Assembly (NCBI RefSeq): GCF_004345365.1
Contig: NZ_SLVF01000010.1
Location: 124,001-188,000, forward strand
Direction: 5' to 3'
DNA: 64,000 nt
Source: Kribbella sp. VKM Ac-2568
GTDB taxonomy: Bacteria; Actinomycetota; Actinomycetes; Propionibacteriales; Kribbellaceae
How positions within the stretch are numbered: position 1 is the first letter of the stretch; each line of letters begins with the position of its first letter. Positions 51,047 through 59,751 of the stretch are shown here, one piece after another. The notes below the pieces were generated by a model. The model was not told the origin of the DNA. It did not search any database and worked only from the letters and a program-made list of their open reading frames with translations. Both the position numbers and the translations under genes were made by a program.

Positions 51047-52645
51047 ATGATCACTGTCTCCAACCTCGAGGTACGCGTCGGTGCCAGGCAACTGCTCGCG
51101 CCCGCATCCTTCCGGGTCGGTCCCGGGGACAAGGTCGGTCTGGTGGGCCGGAACGGCGCCGGCAAGACGACCCTGACCAAGATCCTGGCCGGTGAAGGGC
51201 TGCCCGCGTCCGGCTCGGTCACCTCGTCGGGCGAGATCGGCTACCTCCCGCAGGACCCCCGCACCGGCGACCTCGAAATGCTGGCCCGGGACCGGATCCT
51301 GGCCGCCCGGGGCCTGGACGAGGTGGTCCGGCGGATGCGCAACGCCGAGAAGTCGATGGCCAGTGCTGACGAGAAGACCCGCGAGAAGGGCATGCGCCGG
51401 TACGAGCGGGCCGAATCGGATCTGCACGCCGCCGGTGGCTACGCGGCCGAGTCCGAGGCGGCCCGGATCGCGGCCAACCTCGGCCTGCCCGATCGGGTGC
51501 TGGGGCAACCACTGGGCACCCTGTCCGGTGGTCAGCGGCGCCGGGTCGAGCTGGCCCGGATCCTGTTCGCGCAGGCGGAGACGCTGCTGCTGGACGAGCC
51601 GACCAACCACCTGGACGCCGACTCGATCGTCTGGCTGCGGGACTTCCTCAAGGGCTATCCCGGTGGCGTGATCATGATCAGCCACGACGTGAGCCTGCTG
51701 GAGGAGACCGTCACCCGGGTCTTCCACCTGGACGCGAACCGGGCCGAGATCGACGTGTACAACGTCGGCTGGAAGGCGTACCTGACGCAGCGCGAGACCG
51801 ACGAGCGGCGCCGCAAGCGCGAGCGCGCGAACGCGGAGAAGAAGGCGTCGCAACTGGTCGACCAGGCGAACAAGATGCGCGCCAAGGCGACCAAGGCGAC
51901 CGCCGCCCAGCAGATGCTGAAGCGCGCCGAGAAGCTGATGGCGTCCCTCGAGGACGAGCGTGCCTCGGATCGCGTGGCGAAGATCGCGTTCCCGACGCCT
52001 GCGCCTTGTGGCAAGACGCCGCTGATGGCCAAGGAGCTGTCGAAGTCCTATGGCTCGCTGGAGATCTTCACCGACGTGGACCTGGCGATCGACCGCGGCT
52101 CGCGGGTGGTGGTACTGGGCCTGAACGGTGCCGGCAAGACCACGCTGCTGCGGGTGTTGTCGGGGATCGAGAAGTCGGACACCGGCGAGGTGATCGACGG
52201 GCACGGGCTCAAGCTCGGGTACTACGCGCAGGAGCACGAGACGCTCGACGTGAACCGGACCGTGCTGGAGAACATGAAGACGGCCGCTCCGGACCTGAAC
52301 GAGACCCAGGCCCGGTCGGTGCTCGGGTCGTTCCTGTTCACCGGGGACGACGCGGACAAGCCGGCCCGGGTGCTCTCCGGTGGCGAGAAGACGCGGCTCG
52401 CGCTGGCGACGCTGGTCGTCTCCGCCGCGAACGTGTTGCTCCTTGACGAGCCGACCAACAACCTGGACCCCGCTTCCCGCACCGAGGTGCTGAACGCGAT
52501 CCGCTCGTACGCCGGTGCGATCGTGCTGGTGACCCACGACGAGGGCGCGGTGGAGGCGCTGGAACCCGAGCGGGTGCTGCTGCTCCCGGACGGTGTCGAG
52601 GACCTGTGGACCAACGACTACGCCGACCTCGTCTCGCTCGCCTGA
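51047..52645 (+). CDS. ABC-F family ATPase
   Basis: 532 residues, ATG at 51047. Two tandem ABC domains without membrane segments: Walker A GRNGAGKTT (about 34) and GLNGAGKTT (about 358), signatures LSGGQRRR and LSGGEKTR, Walker B LLLDEPTNHLD and LLLDEPTNNLD. The Lys/Arg-rich linker between them (about 240-320) contains the P-site tRNA interaction motif region. ABC-F proteins act on ribosomes in translation control or antibiotic resistance; which one here is not known. Confidence 0.94.
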   Translation: MITVSNLEVRVGARQLLAPASFRVGPGDKVGLVGRNGAGKTTLTKILAGEGLPASGSVTSSGEIGYLPQDPRTGDLEMLARDRILAARGLDEVVRRMRNAEKSMASADEKTREKGMRRYERAESDLHAAGGYAAESEAARIAANLGLPDRVLGQPLGTLSGGQRRRVELARILFAQAETLLLDEPTNHLDADSIVWLRDFLKGYPGGVIMISHDVSLLEETVTRVFHLDANRAEIDVYNVGWKAYLTQRETDERRRKRERANAEKKASQLVDQANKMRAKATKATAAQQMLKRAEKLMASLEDERASDRVAKIAFPTPAPCGKTPLMAKELSKSYGSLEIFTDVDLAIDRGSRVVVLGLNGAGKTTLLRVLSGIEKSDTGEVIDGHGLKLGYYAQEHETLDVNRTVLENMKTAAPDLNETQARSVLGSFLFTGDDADKPARVLSGGEKTRLALATLVVSAANVLLLDEPTNNLDPASRTEVLNAIRSYAGAIVLVTHDEGAVEALEPERVLLLPDGVEDLWTNDYADLVSLA

Positions 52646-52709
52646 GGGCTTTTCCACAGGTGACGATGGCCGCACGGAAAGTGGTGGCCGGTCGCGTATG
52701 TTCACTGGC

Positions 52710-53480
52710 ATGACGGATCTTGGACTGCGGTTGACGGTGGACGGGCCGGTGGCCCGGGTGGTGCTGGACCGGCCGGAGGTGCGCAACGCGCAGACTCCCG
52801 CGATGTGGCGAGCGCTGGCCGACTTCGGTACGGCGTTGCCTGCCGAGGTGCGGGTGGTCGTGGTGTCGGGGGAGGGGCCCTCGTTCTCCGCCGGCCTGGA
52901 TCGCAAGCTGATCATGGGCGAGCCGGTGGACGGTGAGGAGCCGCTGCTCACCTTGGGCGCGAAGCCCGCGCCGGAGGTACACGAGACCATCGCGGGGTTC
53001 CAGGCCGGGTTCTCCTGGCTCCGGCGGCCGGAGATCGTGAGCATCGCGGCCGTCCAGGGACACGCTGTGGGAGCCGGGTTCCAGTTGGCGTTGGCGTGCG
53101 ACCTGCGGGTGGTCACGCCGGACGCGAAGTTCAGCATGCGGGAGCCCGCGCTGGGGCTGGTGCCGGACCTGGGTGGGACGCAGCCGCTGGTGCAACTCGT
53201 GGGGTACTCACGAGCGTTGGAGATCTGCGCGACGTCGCGTTGGGTCGAGGCGGACGAGGCACTGCAGTTGGGGTTGGCCAACATCGTGGTGCCGGCCGAG
53301 GAGTTGGCGGACACGGTGAAGGACCTGTCCGAGGCTCTGCTCACGCCGTTGGCGGGCGCTGTCCGGGAGACGAAGGCGCTGCTGCTCGGGGCGGCGGACC
53401 GCTCTTACGAGGAGCAGTTGAAGGCCGAGCGGGAGGCTCAGACACGGCGGCTGAGCGAACTGCTGGCGGCCTTCGGGTAG
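52710..53480 (+). CDS. Enoyl-CoA hydratase/isomerase family protein
   Basis: 256 residues from ATG at 52710 (MTDLGLRLTVDGPVARVVLD). Crotonase fold: the first oxyanion-hole segment is GEGPSFSAGLDRKL and the second is VQGHAVGAGFQLALACDLRV. The acidic residue EPALGLVPDLGG matches the catalytic region of hydratases. Substrate cannot be assigned from sequence. Stands alone between the ABC-F gene and an exporter gene. Confidence 0.9.
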   Translation: MTDLGLRLTVDGPVARVVLDRPEVRNAQTPAMWRALADFGTALPAEVRVVVVSGEGPSFSAGLDRKLIMGEPVDGEEPLLTLGAKPAPEVHETIAGFQAGFSWLRRPEIVSIAAVQGHAVGAGFQLALACDLRVVTPDAKFSMREPALGLVPDLGGTQPLVQLVGYSRALEICATSRWVEADEALQLGLANIVVPAEELADTVKDLSEALLTPLAGAVRETKALLLGAADRSYEEQLKAEREAQTRRLSELLAAFG

Positions 53481-53608
53481 GCCATCTTCAGACCTTTTGT
53501 AAGCCTCCTGGACCGCGGTCCGGCCGGCTTTGTCGAGGGGTGGCGGGAAGAAATGGCTGACCTCAAGTGTTGTCAAGGTTCACGAGTTGATTGCGGGGAG
53601 GGGACTGG

Positions 53609-55504
53609 ATGTCTTCAGGGATGCGGATGGGCGGCGGTAGTGGCGGCGCCATGAGTTGGCGACGGCAGGACGCGTCGGTAGTCGATCGGAAGCTGGCCAA
53701 AGGCACGCTGAAGCGGATCCTCCGGTTCGCCAAGCCGTTCAAGTGGCACATCTCGATCTTCTTGCTGCTGGTGGTGATCTCGGCGTTCCTGGTGATCGCC
53801 TCGCCGCTGCTGTTCAAGAAGATCGTCGACGACGGGATCTCGAAGGGGAACGCCGGTCTGGTGACCGCGCTGGCCCTGGTCGTGGCCCTGCTCGCGGTGG
53901 TCGAGGCAGCACTGGGACTGATGCAGCGCTGGTTCTCCGCGCGGATCGGTGAGGGCCTGATCTACGACCTGCGGACCAAGGTGTTCGCGCACGTCCAGCA
54001 GATGCCGGTCGCGTTCTTCACCCGCACCCAGACGGGTGCCCTCGTCTCCCGCCTCAACAACGACGTCATCGGCGCGCAGCAGGCTTTCACCTCGACTCTC
54101 TCGGGCGTCGTCTCGAACGTCATCAGCCTGATCCTCGTGGTCGGGGCGATGCTGCTGCTCAGCTGGCAGTTGACCGTGGTCGCGATCCTGCTGCTTCCGG
54201 TGTTCCTGCTTCCCGCGCGGTATCTGGGCCGGCGGCTCGCCGCGATGACCCGCGAGCAGATGCAACTCAACGCCGACATGTCCACCGCGATGACCGAGCG
54301 GTTCAGCGTCGGCGGCGCGCTGCTGGTGACTCTCTTCGGTGCCCCGGAGATCGAGAACCGCGAATTCGGCGAGCGCTCCGGCCGGGTCCGCGACCTGGGC
54401 ATCCGGATCGCGATGCTGGGCCGAGTGTTCTTCACTGCGCTCACCTTGGTCGCCGCCCTGGCGACTGCCCTCGTGTACGGCGTCGGTGGCAACCTGGCCG
54501 TCCGGGAGACCTTGACAATCGGAACTCTGCTCGCGCTGGTCGCGTTGCTCGGCCGGCTGTACGGTCCGCTGACCGCGCTCTCCAACGTGCGTGTCGACGT
54601 GATGACCGCGCTGGTCTCCTTCGAGCGGGTCTTCGAGGTGCTCGACCTGGAGCCGATGATCAAGGACGCTCCCGACGCCCGCGACCTTCCGCAGAACGCT
54701 TCCACCGTGACGTTCGACCACGTGTCGTTCGCGTACCCCACCGCTGAGCAGGTCTCGCTGGCGAGCCTGGAGTCGGTGGCGGTGCTGGACAAGCGAGTCT
54801 CCTCCCAGGTGCTCGAGGACATCACCTTCTCCGTGGAACCGGGCCAGATGGTTGCCCTCGTCGGCCCTTCCGGGGCCGGCAAGACCACCATCACGAACCT
54901 GGTCGCCCGGCTCTACGACGTCACGGGTGGCGGCGTACGGATCGGTGGTCAGGACGTCCGCGAGGTGACCCTGCAGTCGCTGCACGACACGATCGGGTAC
55001 GTCACGCAGGACGCGCACATGTTCCACGACACGATCCGGGCGAACCTGGCCTACGCCAAGCCGGGCGCCACGGACGAAGAGATGATCGAGGCGCTCCGCT
55101 CCGCACAGGTGTGGGACCTGGTCTCCTCCTTGCCGGACGGCCTCGAGACCGTCGTGGGCGACCGCGGCCACCGCCTCTCCGGCGGAGAACGCCAGCGCCT
55201 GGCCATCGCCCGGCTGCTCCTGAAGGCGCCGCGCATCGTCGTACTGGACGAGGCGACGGCCCACTTGGACTCGGAGTCCGAGGTCGCGGTACAGCGGGCA
55301 CTCGACACCGCCCTCGAAGGTCGCACCTCGCTGGTCATCGCGCACCGCCTCTCGACGGTCCGGAGCGCCGACCAGATCCTGGTGGTTGACCACGGCAATA
55401 TCGTCGAGCGGGGCACCCACGACCAGCTCCTCGCCCTCGGCGGCGAGTACGCGGACCTCTACCACACCCAGTTCAAGGAGTCCGGCACAGCCGCAGGCGT
55501 CTAG
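53609..55504 (+). CDS. ABC exporter, fused membrane and ATPase domains (MsbA/MDR type)
   Basis: 631 residues from ATG at 53609 behind a strong GGGGAGGGG site. Six-helix exporter domain (about 50-340) followed by an ATPase: Walker A GPSGAGKTT (about 419), signature LSGGERQRLAIARLLL (about 521), Walker B IVVLDEATAHLD and the H-loop IAHRLSTV. An inserted stretch between the first strand FAYPTAEQ and the Walker A (LASLESVAVLDKRVSS) is longer than usual. Half-transporter acting as a dimer; substrate unknown. Confidence 0.92.
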   Translation: MSSGMRMGGGSGGAMSWRRQDASVVDRKLAKGTLKRILRFAKPFKWHISIFLLLVVISAFLVIASPLLFKKIVDDGISKGNAGLVTALALVVALLAVVEAALGLMQRWFSARIGEGLIYDLRTKVFAHVQQMPVAFFTRTQTGALVSRLNNDVIGAQQAFTSTLSGVVSNVISLILVVGAMLLLSWQLTVVAILLLPVFLLPARYLGRRLAAMTREQMQLNADMSTAMTERFSVGGALLVTLFGAPEIENREFGERSGRVRDLGIRIAMLGRVFFTALTLVAALATALVYGVGGNLAVRETLTIGTLLALVALLGRLYGPLTALSNVRVDVMTALVSFERVFEVLDLEPMIKDAPDARDLPQNASTVTFDHVSFAYPTAEQVSLASLESVAVLDKRVSSQVLEDITFSVEPGQMVALVGPSGAGKTTITNLVARLYDVTGGGVRIGGQDVREVTLQSLHDTIGYVTQDAHMFHDTIRANLAYAKPGATDEEMIEALRSAQVWDLVSSLPDGLETVVGDRGHRLSGGERQRLAIARLLLKAPRIVVLDEATAHLDSESEVAVQRALDTALEGRTSLVIAHRLSTVRSADQILVVDHGNIVERGTHDQLLALGGEYADLYHTQFKESGTAAGV

Positions 55505-55593
55505 CGCTGCGGCTGTGTGCGCATAGACACCGCCTATCACGGGCACCTGTTTCCTAGGCGTAGCTTGGTACTGATGTGAGGGGAGGCCCCGCC

Positions 55594-55770
55594 ATGCTGA
55601 AGTTCGCCCTGGTCCTGGGCGCCGGCTACGGCGCCTTCAAGCTCGCCTACCACTCCGAAGACGGCACCCACTACGGCAAAGTAGGCGAACAAGGCCTCCG
55701 AGCCACCCTCTCCCTCCTCTTCGCCGCCCTAGCCGCCGGCATCACCTACGCCTTCCTGATCCTCAACTAA
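55594..55770 (+). CDS. Small membrane protein (unknown)
   Basis: 58 residues from ATG at 55594, with GGGGAGG eight bases upstream; GTG at 55576 is in frame but its codon precedes the Shine-Dalgarno. Two hydrophobic segments (about 2-17 and 37-55) flank a polar, conserved-looking loop, AYHSEDGTHYGKVGEQG. Function unknown. Confidence 0.65.
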   Translation: MLKFALVLGAGYGAFKLAYHSEDGTHYGKVGEQGLRATLSLLFAALAAGITYAFLILN

Positions 55771-55840
55771 CCCGCCCCTGGGCGCGGCCAAGCCCGCCCA
55801 GACAACCGGGTAAGTCGGGCGGGGCGGCGGGCACCAGGTA

Positions 55841-55958
55841 CCGACGTGGTCCTGCGAACTTGCTCGCGTGCTCGGCCAGGCAGCCGGGTCGACCGGCGGC
55901 GGTCCGTGCCGGGCGCCGACGTGGTTCTGCGGGCTTGCTCGCGTGGTCGGGCAGGCAG
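55841..55958. repeat. Imperfect 75-bp-period tandem duplication in a non-coding stretch
   Basis: 43 bases at 55841-55883 recur at 55916-55958 with about five mismatches (CCGACGTGG, then CTGCG, then CTTGCTCGCGTG). The 55771-56037 gap contains no gene I can support. The period is a multiple of three, but no frame has a credible start and a protein-like composition. Confidence 0.6.
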
Positions 55959-56037
55959 GTGGGGGCTCCGGGCAACGACTTGTACTTGGCGCTTCCGGCG
56001 GGCTTGGTGGCGGTTCAGGGGGAGGGAGTGGGTGCGC

Positions 56038-56538
56038 TTACCTGTCGGCTTTTTGGTCGTCGTGTTCGAGGAGGTGGAGGATGGGGACGCCTAGGTGGCG
56101 GCGGGCTGAGTTGGTCCAGTCGAGGTGGAAGAACTCGGCGACGATGTGCGGTCGGGTGAGGATGATGACCTCCTGGCCGCCGACCTTCGACACCGTCGCG
56201 GTGAGGGCGTCGATCGGGCGGTCGTGGGAGATCCCGCCCTCGGCCTGCTGACCGAGATCGCGCAGCCTCTGGATGCTCCGCCCGGTGCAGTCCTTCGCCT
56301 CGCTGTCGATCGCCTTCTGCGCCTCGGCGAGATCCTCGCGCTGGTCGACGATCCCCGGTCCGTACAGGTCCGCGGTACCGAGTGCGCTGATCGATGCCTC
56401 GACGCCGGCTTCGGCGTTGTGGCACGGCACGACCACGTGGTACTTGACCTGCTCCGGCATGTCCTGGTGTAGCTCGACGACGCGCTTGGCGTCGGGTTCG
56501 GTCAGTTCCTGCTCCACGAGCAGTACGACGTCATACAT
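56038..56538 (-). CDS. Universal-stress-protein-like conserved actinobacterial protein
   Basis: 166 residues from ATG at 56538 with GGAGG seven bases upstream, preferred over 56580. The start MYDVVLLVEQELTEPDAKRV and the end EVIILTRPHIVAEFFHLDW match a widespread actinobacterial family sometimes labelled indole-3-glycerol phosphate synthase by error. The alternating beta/alpha pattern suggests a USP-like Rossmann fold, without the ATP-binding GxxGxxxxG. Function unknown. Divergent from the DNA ligase gene, only 68 bp away. Confidence 0.75.
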   Translation of the reverse strand: MYDVVLLVEQELTEPDAKRVVELHQDMPEQVKYHVVVPCHNAEAGVEASISALGTADLYGPGIVDQREDLAEAQKAIDSEAKDCTGRSIQRLRDLGQQAEGGISHDRPIDALTATVSKVGGQEVIILTRPHIVAEFFHLDWTNSARRHLGVPILHLLEHDDQKADR

Positions 56539-56606
56539 CTCGGTACCTCCGGTTCCTACCAGTCGGTATGCCTCCATCATGCCCCCGCGACGGGCAGAAT
56601 GGCGGC

Positions 56607-57680
56607 ATGCAGCTACCCGTGATGCCTCCGGTCAAGCCGATGCTGGCCAAGCCGGTCAAACAGATCCCGGAGGGGAACGTCAGCTTCGAGCCGAAATGGG
56701 ACGGCTTCCGCTCCATCATCTTCCGCGACGGCGACGATGTGGAGATCGGCAGCCGCAACGAGAAGCCGATGACGCGCTACTTCCCCGAACTGGTCGAGGC
56801 GATCAAGGCCAACCTTCCCGAGCGCTGTGTGATCGATGGCGAGATCGTGCTGGTAGGCGAAACCGGCGATCGGCTCGACTTCGAGATGCTGCAGCAGCGG
56901 ATCCACCCCGCCGCGTCGCGGGTGAAAATGCTCTCCGAGACGGTCCCGGCACGCTTCGTCGCGTTCGATCTGCTCGCGCTCGGAGACACGGACTACACGG
57001 ATCGCCCGTTCTCGGAGCGCCGGGCCGCCCTGGAGAAGGCGCTGGCCCCGGCGAAGGCACCGATCCACCTCACCCGCACGACGACAGACAACGCCACCGC
57101 GACCGAGTGGTTCCACCAGTTCGAGGGTGCCGGGCTGGACGGGGTGATCGCCAAGCCGCTGGACGGGTTGTACGAGCCGGACAAGCGGACCATGTTCAAG
57201 ATCAAGCACGAGCGCACTGCCGACTGCGTGGTCGCGGGATACCGCCTGCACAAGAGCGGCCCGAACCGGATCGGCTCGTTGCTGCTCGGTCTGTACAACT
57301 CCGAGGGTGTGCTCGCCAGCGTCGGCGTGATCGGCGCGTTCCCGCTGGCGCGCCGCGAGGAACTCTTCGAGGAGATGCAGGAACTGGTCACCGACTTCGA
57401 CGACCACCCGTGGGCCTGGGCGAAACAGGAGGAGGGCAACCGCACCCCCCGCAACGCCGAAGGCAGCCGCTGGCAGGCAGGCAAGGACCTGTCCTTCATC
57501 CCTCTCCGCCCCGAGCGCGTCGTGGAGGTCCGCTACGACCACATGGAAGGTGTCCGCTTCCGCCACACCGCCCAGTTCGTCCGCTGGCGCGAGGACCGCA
57601 CCCCCGAGTCCTGCACCTACGAACAACTCGAGGAACCGGTCAAGTTCGACCTCGCAGACGTCCTCTCCGACAAATCCTGA
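56607..57680 (+). CDS. ligC: ATP-dependent DNA ligase (LigC type)
   Basis: 357 residues from ATG at 56607; ATG at 56568 is in frame but less likely. Nucleotidyltransferase domain with the adenylated Lys30 in EPKWDGFRS (motif I), DGEIVL (III), FVAFDLLALG (IIIa), LDGVIAKPLDG (IV) and MFKIKHERTADCVV (V), followed by an OB-fold domain. Length fits actinobacterial LigC, a ligase linked to short-patch base excision repair. No Ku or LigD domains are nearby. Confidence 0.93.
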   Translation: MQLPVMPPVKPMLAKPVKQIPEGNVSFEPKWDGFRSIIFRDGDDVEIGSRNEKPMTRYFPELVEAIKANLPERCVIDGEIVLVGETGDRLDFEMLQQRIHPAASRVKMLSETVPARFVAFDLLALGDTDYTDRPFSERRAALEKALAPAKAPIHLTRTTTDNATATEWFHQFEGAGLDGVIAKPLDGLYEPDKRTMFKIKHERTADCVVAGYRLHKSGPNRIGSLLLGLYNSEGVLASVGVIGAFPLARREELFEEMQELVTDFDDHPWAWAKQEEGNRTPRNAEGSRWQAGKDLSFIPLRPERVVEVRYDHMEGVRFRHTAQFVRWREDRTPESCTYEQLEEPVKFDLADVLSDKS

Positions 57681-57889
57681 CCACTCGCTCCTTGGAGGGG
57701 ATGGCCCCGGCGGCAATCCCTACGCCGCTTCGGCTCTCGCGGTGGGTCGTGTCAGGCGGTCGCCCCGGTGCCTGCCGTGATGCTGCGTCCTGGTACGTCG
57801 GACGCCCGGGCCGCGGTGGTACGGCGTACGTGTGGGTTGATGACTGGCTGTGCTGGACAGTGGACCTGGGGGGAGCTGACAATCCAGGC

Positions 57890-58423
57890 ATGACATCGAC
57901 GCGGCTCGAGTTCGGACGCCCGTCGGATGCCGAACGGGATCGGGCGCTGGCGATCCTCCGGGACGGCGCCGGCTCCGGGCGTCTCTCGCACGACACCTTC
58001 GTCCGCCGGATGAACTTCGTACTCCGCGCGCAGAGCCGCCGTGAACTCGCAGACGTAACCAACGACCTCCCGCGAGACGAACCACGCGTCGTCCAGCTCT
58101 TCCGTCAGCTGGTGGCCCGCCTTCCGCGCCTGACCACGCGAGCCCCAGCGGTGCAGCTCCCGGGCCTGGTCCTGCCGCCGCCCGGTTCACCCACGGTACG
58201 AATCGGCCGCGGCCCCGGCGCAACCCTCCGCCTGGCGGACCTCTCCGTCTCCCGCTTCCACGCCGAGCTCCGCCACATCGACGACGGCTGGCTGGTCCGG
58301 GACCTGGGTTCCATGAACGGCACCCACCTCAACGGCCTCCGCCTCACCACCCCCACCCAAGTCCGCCCCGGCGACCACCTCCGCTTCGGCTCAGTCACTT
58401 ACATCCTGACCGTTCCTCACTAG
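57890..58423 (+). CDS. DUF1707 and FHA domain protein
   Basis: 177 residues from ATG at 57890. The N-terminal DUF1707 domain (about 8-60, with PSDAERDRALAILRDGAGSG) joins by a Pro-rich linker to a C-terminal FHA domain (about 100-175). The latter contains RIGRGPG, LSVSRFHAEL and DLGSMNGTHLNG, the phosphothreonine-binding residues. Soluble. FHA proteins read Ser/Thr kinase signals; no kinase gene is nearby. Confidence 0.9.
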   Translation: MTSTRLEFGRPSDAERDRALAILRDGAGSGRLSHDTFVRRMNFVLRAQSRRELADVTNDLPRDEPRVVQLFRQLVARLPRLTTRAPAVQLPGLVLPPPGSPTVRIGRGPGATLRLADLSVSRFHAELRHIDDGWLVRDLGSMNGTHLNGLRLTTPTQVRPGDHLRFGSVTYILTVPH

Positions 58424-58557
58424 GCCCAGCCTGGAGAGCGCCTCAGGTTCTCTAGAGCTCCCTGTCGGCACCCTTGTCCCGGGACTGCGACGGTGCAGAA
58501 CTCGGGTGCCCAGTACGGGTTCGTGGGCTGGACGGGCTTCCCGCTGCAGCTGCGGCT

Positions 58558-58590
58558 AGGCCCGGACCGTCCACCTGGCGGTCCGGGCCT
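58558..58590. terminator. Terminator between the FHA gene and the quinone oxidoreductase gene
   Basis: AGGCCCGGACCG (58558-58569) pairs over 12 bp with CGGTCCGGGCCT (58579-58590), loop of nine bases, then TGTCCTG. Lies between convergent genes. Confidence 0.75.
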
Positions 58591-58638
58591 TGTCCTGTGC
58601 TCCAGCCGTCCGTCGGTGGGCGAGGGGAGTCGTACTGG

Positions 58639-59613
58639 TCAGGGGATCAGGACGACCTTGCCGACGGTCTCGCGGTTCTCCAGGGCTCGGTGGGCGTCGG
58701 CGGCCTTCGCCAGTGGGAAGCGGGTGACCAGTGGCGCCCAACGACCCTCCACCGATTCCTGGAGGGCTGCTGTCTCCAGTGCGCGGAGCTTGCGCATCAG
58801 TTTGGGGCCGATCGCCCAGGTCGCGGTGAGACCGCGGTTCATCAGGTCCTCGGTCGTCACCTGGACAGGACCGCCACCCGACCAGCCGAACAGCAGGATC
58901 CGGCCGCCGACTCCCAGCAGTTCGAACGCCTTCTGCCCGTTCTCTCCGCCGACGCCGTCCAGTACTACGGTGAGCCCCCGCTCGGCCAGGTGCTCCTTGA
59001 CCTGCTCGGGCCAGTCGCCTGTGGTGTAGTCGATCGCGTACTGCGCGCCGAGGTCCCGCACCTGCCTGACTTTCTCCGGGCCACCGGCAAGTCCGATGAC
59101 AGTGGCTCCGACGTTGCGAGCGCTCTGGACGAAGAGGCTGCCCATCCCACCTGCGGCAGCAGTCACCAGTACTACGTCGTCCTCTCCGAGCGCGGCTTGT
59201 TCCAGAATGCCCGCGGCGGTTCTGCCTGTTCCGATGGTGGCCACCGCTGTCGGCCCGTCGAGGTGGTCCGGGATCTCGTGGAGGGACTCCACCTTCGCCA
59301 CGGCCTGCTCGGCGTACCCGCCGGGGACCGGGCCGAGGTGCACCACGACGCGCTTGCCGAGCCACGTCTTATCCACGTCGGGTCCCACGGCGTCGACCGT
59401 GCCGGCGACCTCGCGGCCGGGGATCGTGGGCAACTCCGGGGGAGCGACCGGTCCGCCGCCTGCAGTACCGGCGCGGAGAGCGGTGTCCAGCAGATGCACC
59501 CCGGCGGCCTCCACCGCGATCCGCACCTGCCCGGCGCCGGGGACAGGGTCGGGAACCTGTTCGTACGACAGGTTCTCGGCGGAACCGAACTCGTGCAACC
59601 GCACCGCGTGCAT
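58639..59613 (-). CDS. NADPH:quinone oxidoreductase-type MDR dehydrogenase
   Basis: 324 residues, ATG at 59613 with AGGAGG five bases upstream. Medium-chain dehydrogenase/reductase: N-terminal GroES-like domain (about 1-125) with IPGREVAGTVDAVGPDV, and a Rossmann domain with LVTAAAGGMGSLFVQSAR (about 147-165). The zinc-binding Cys/His residues of alcohol dehydrogenases are missing, as in quinone oxidoreductases. A MerR-type promoter lies directly upstream, suggesting induction by redox or electrophile stress. Confidence 0.9.
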   Translation of the reverse strand: MHAVRLHEFGSAENLSYEQVPDPVPGAGQVRIAVEAAGVHLLDTALRAGTAGGGPVAPPELPTIPGREVAGTVDAVGPDVDKTWLGKRVVVHLGPVPGGYAEQAVAKVESLHEIPDHLDGPTAVATIGTGRTAAGILEQAALGEDDVVLVTAAAGGMGSLFVQSARNVGATVIGLAGGPEKVRQVRDLGAQYAIDYTTGDWPEQVKEHLAERGLTVVLDGVGGENGQKAFELLGVGGRILLFGWSGGGPVQVTTEDLMNRGLTATWAIGPKLMRKLRALETAALQESVEGRWAPLVTRFPLAKAADAHRALENRETVGKVVLIP

Positions 59614-59654
59614 CAGACCTCCTGCTTGATCACCGTGGCTGTAGGATGCTCGTC

Positions 59655-59685
59655 ACGCTAGGACCTCAACTTCTGTTGAGGTCAA
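59655..59685 (-). promoter_or_regulatory. MerR-type promoter with a 19-bp spacer and palindromic operator
   Basis: On the minus strand -35 TTGACC (59685-59680) and -10 TAGCGT (59660-59655) are 19 bp apart. The perfect palindrome GACCTCAAC-N4-GTTGAGGTC occupies 59662-59683, lying across the spacer. A 19-bp spacer containing the dyad is the hallmark of MerR/SoxR-activated promoters. Transcription would start about 35 bases before the quinone oxidoreductase ATG. No MerR gene is in the window. Confidence 0.75.
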
Positions 59686-59751
59686 ACCTGGCGTGAGCCA
59701 TCCCCACTTCCTTACGTTGTGTACTAAAGTGCGGACGGGAGGGAGTTTGCC

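Noticed and set aside
50939..53344. In-frame upstream extension of the metallopeptidase
   Set aside because: It would run antisense through the ABC-F and enoyl-CoA hydratase genes; the family begins at the GTG at 50938.
53555..53574. ACCTCAAG-N4-GTCAAGGT upstream of the ABC exporter as a second MerR-type operator
   Set aside because: The arms match only at their outer four bases and no -10 lies at the right distance.
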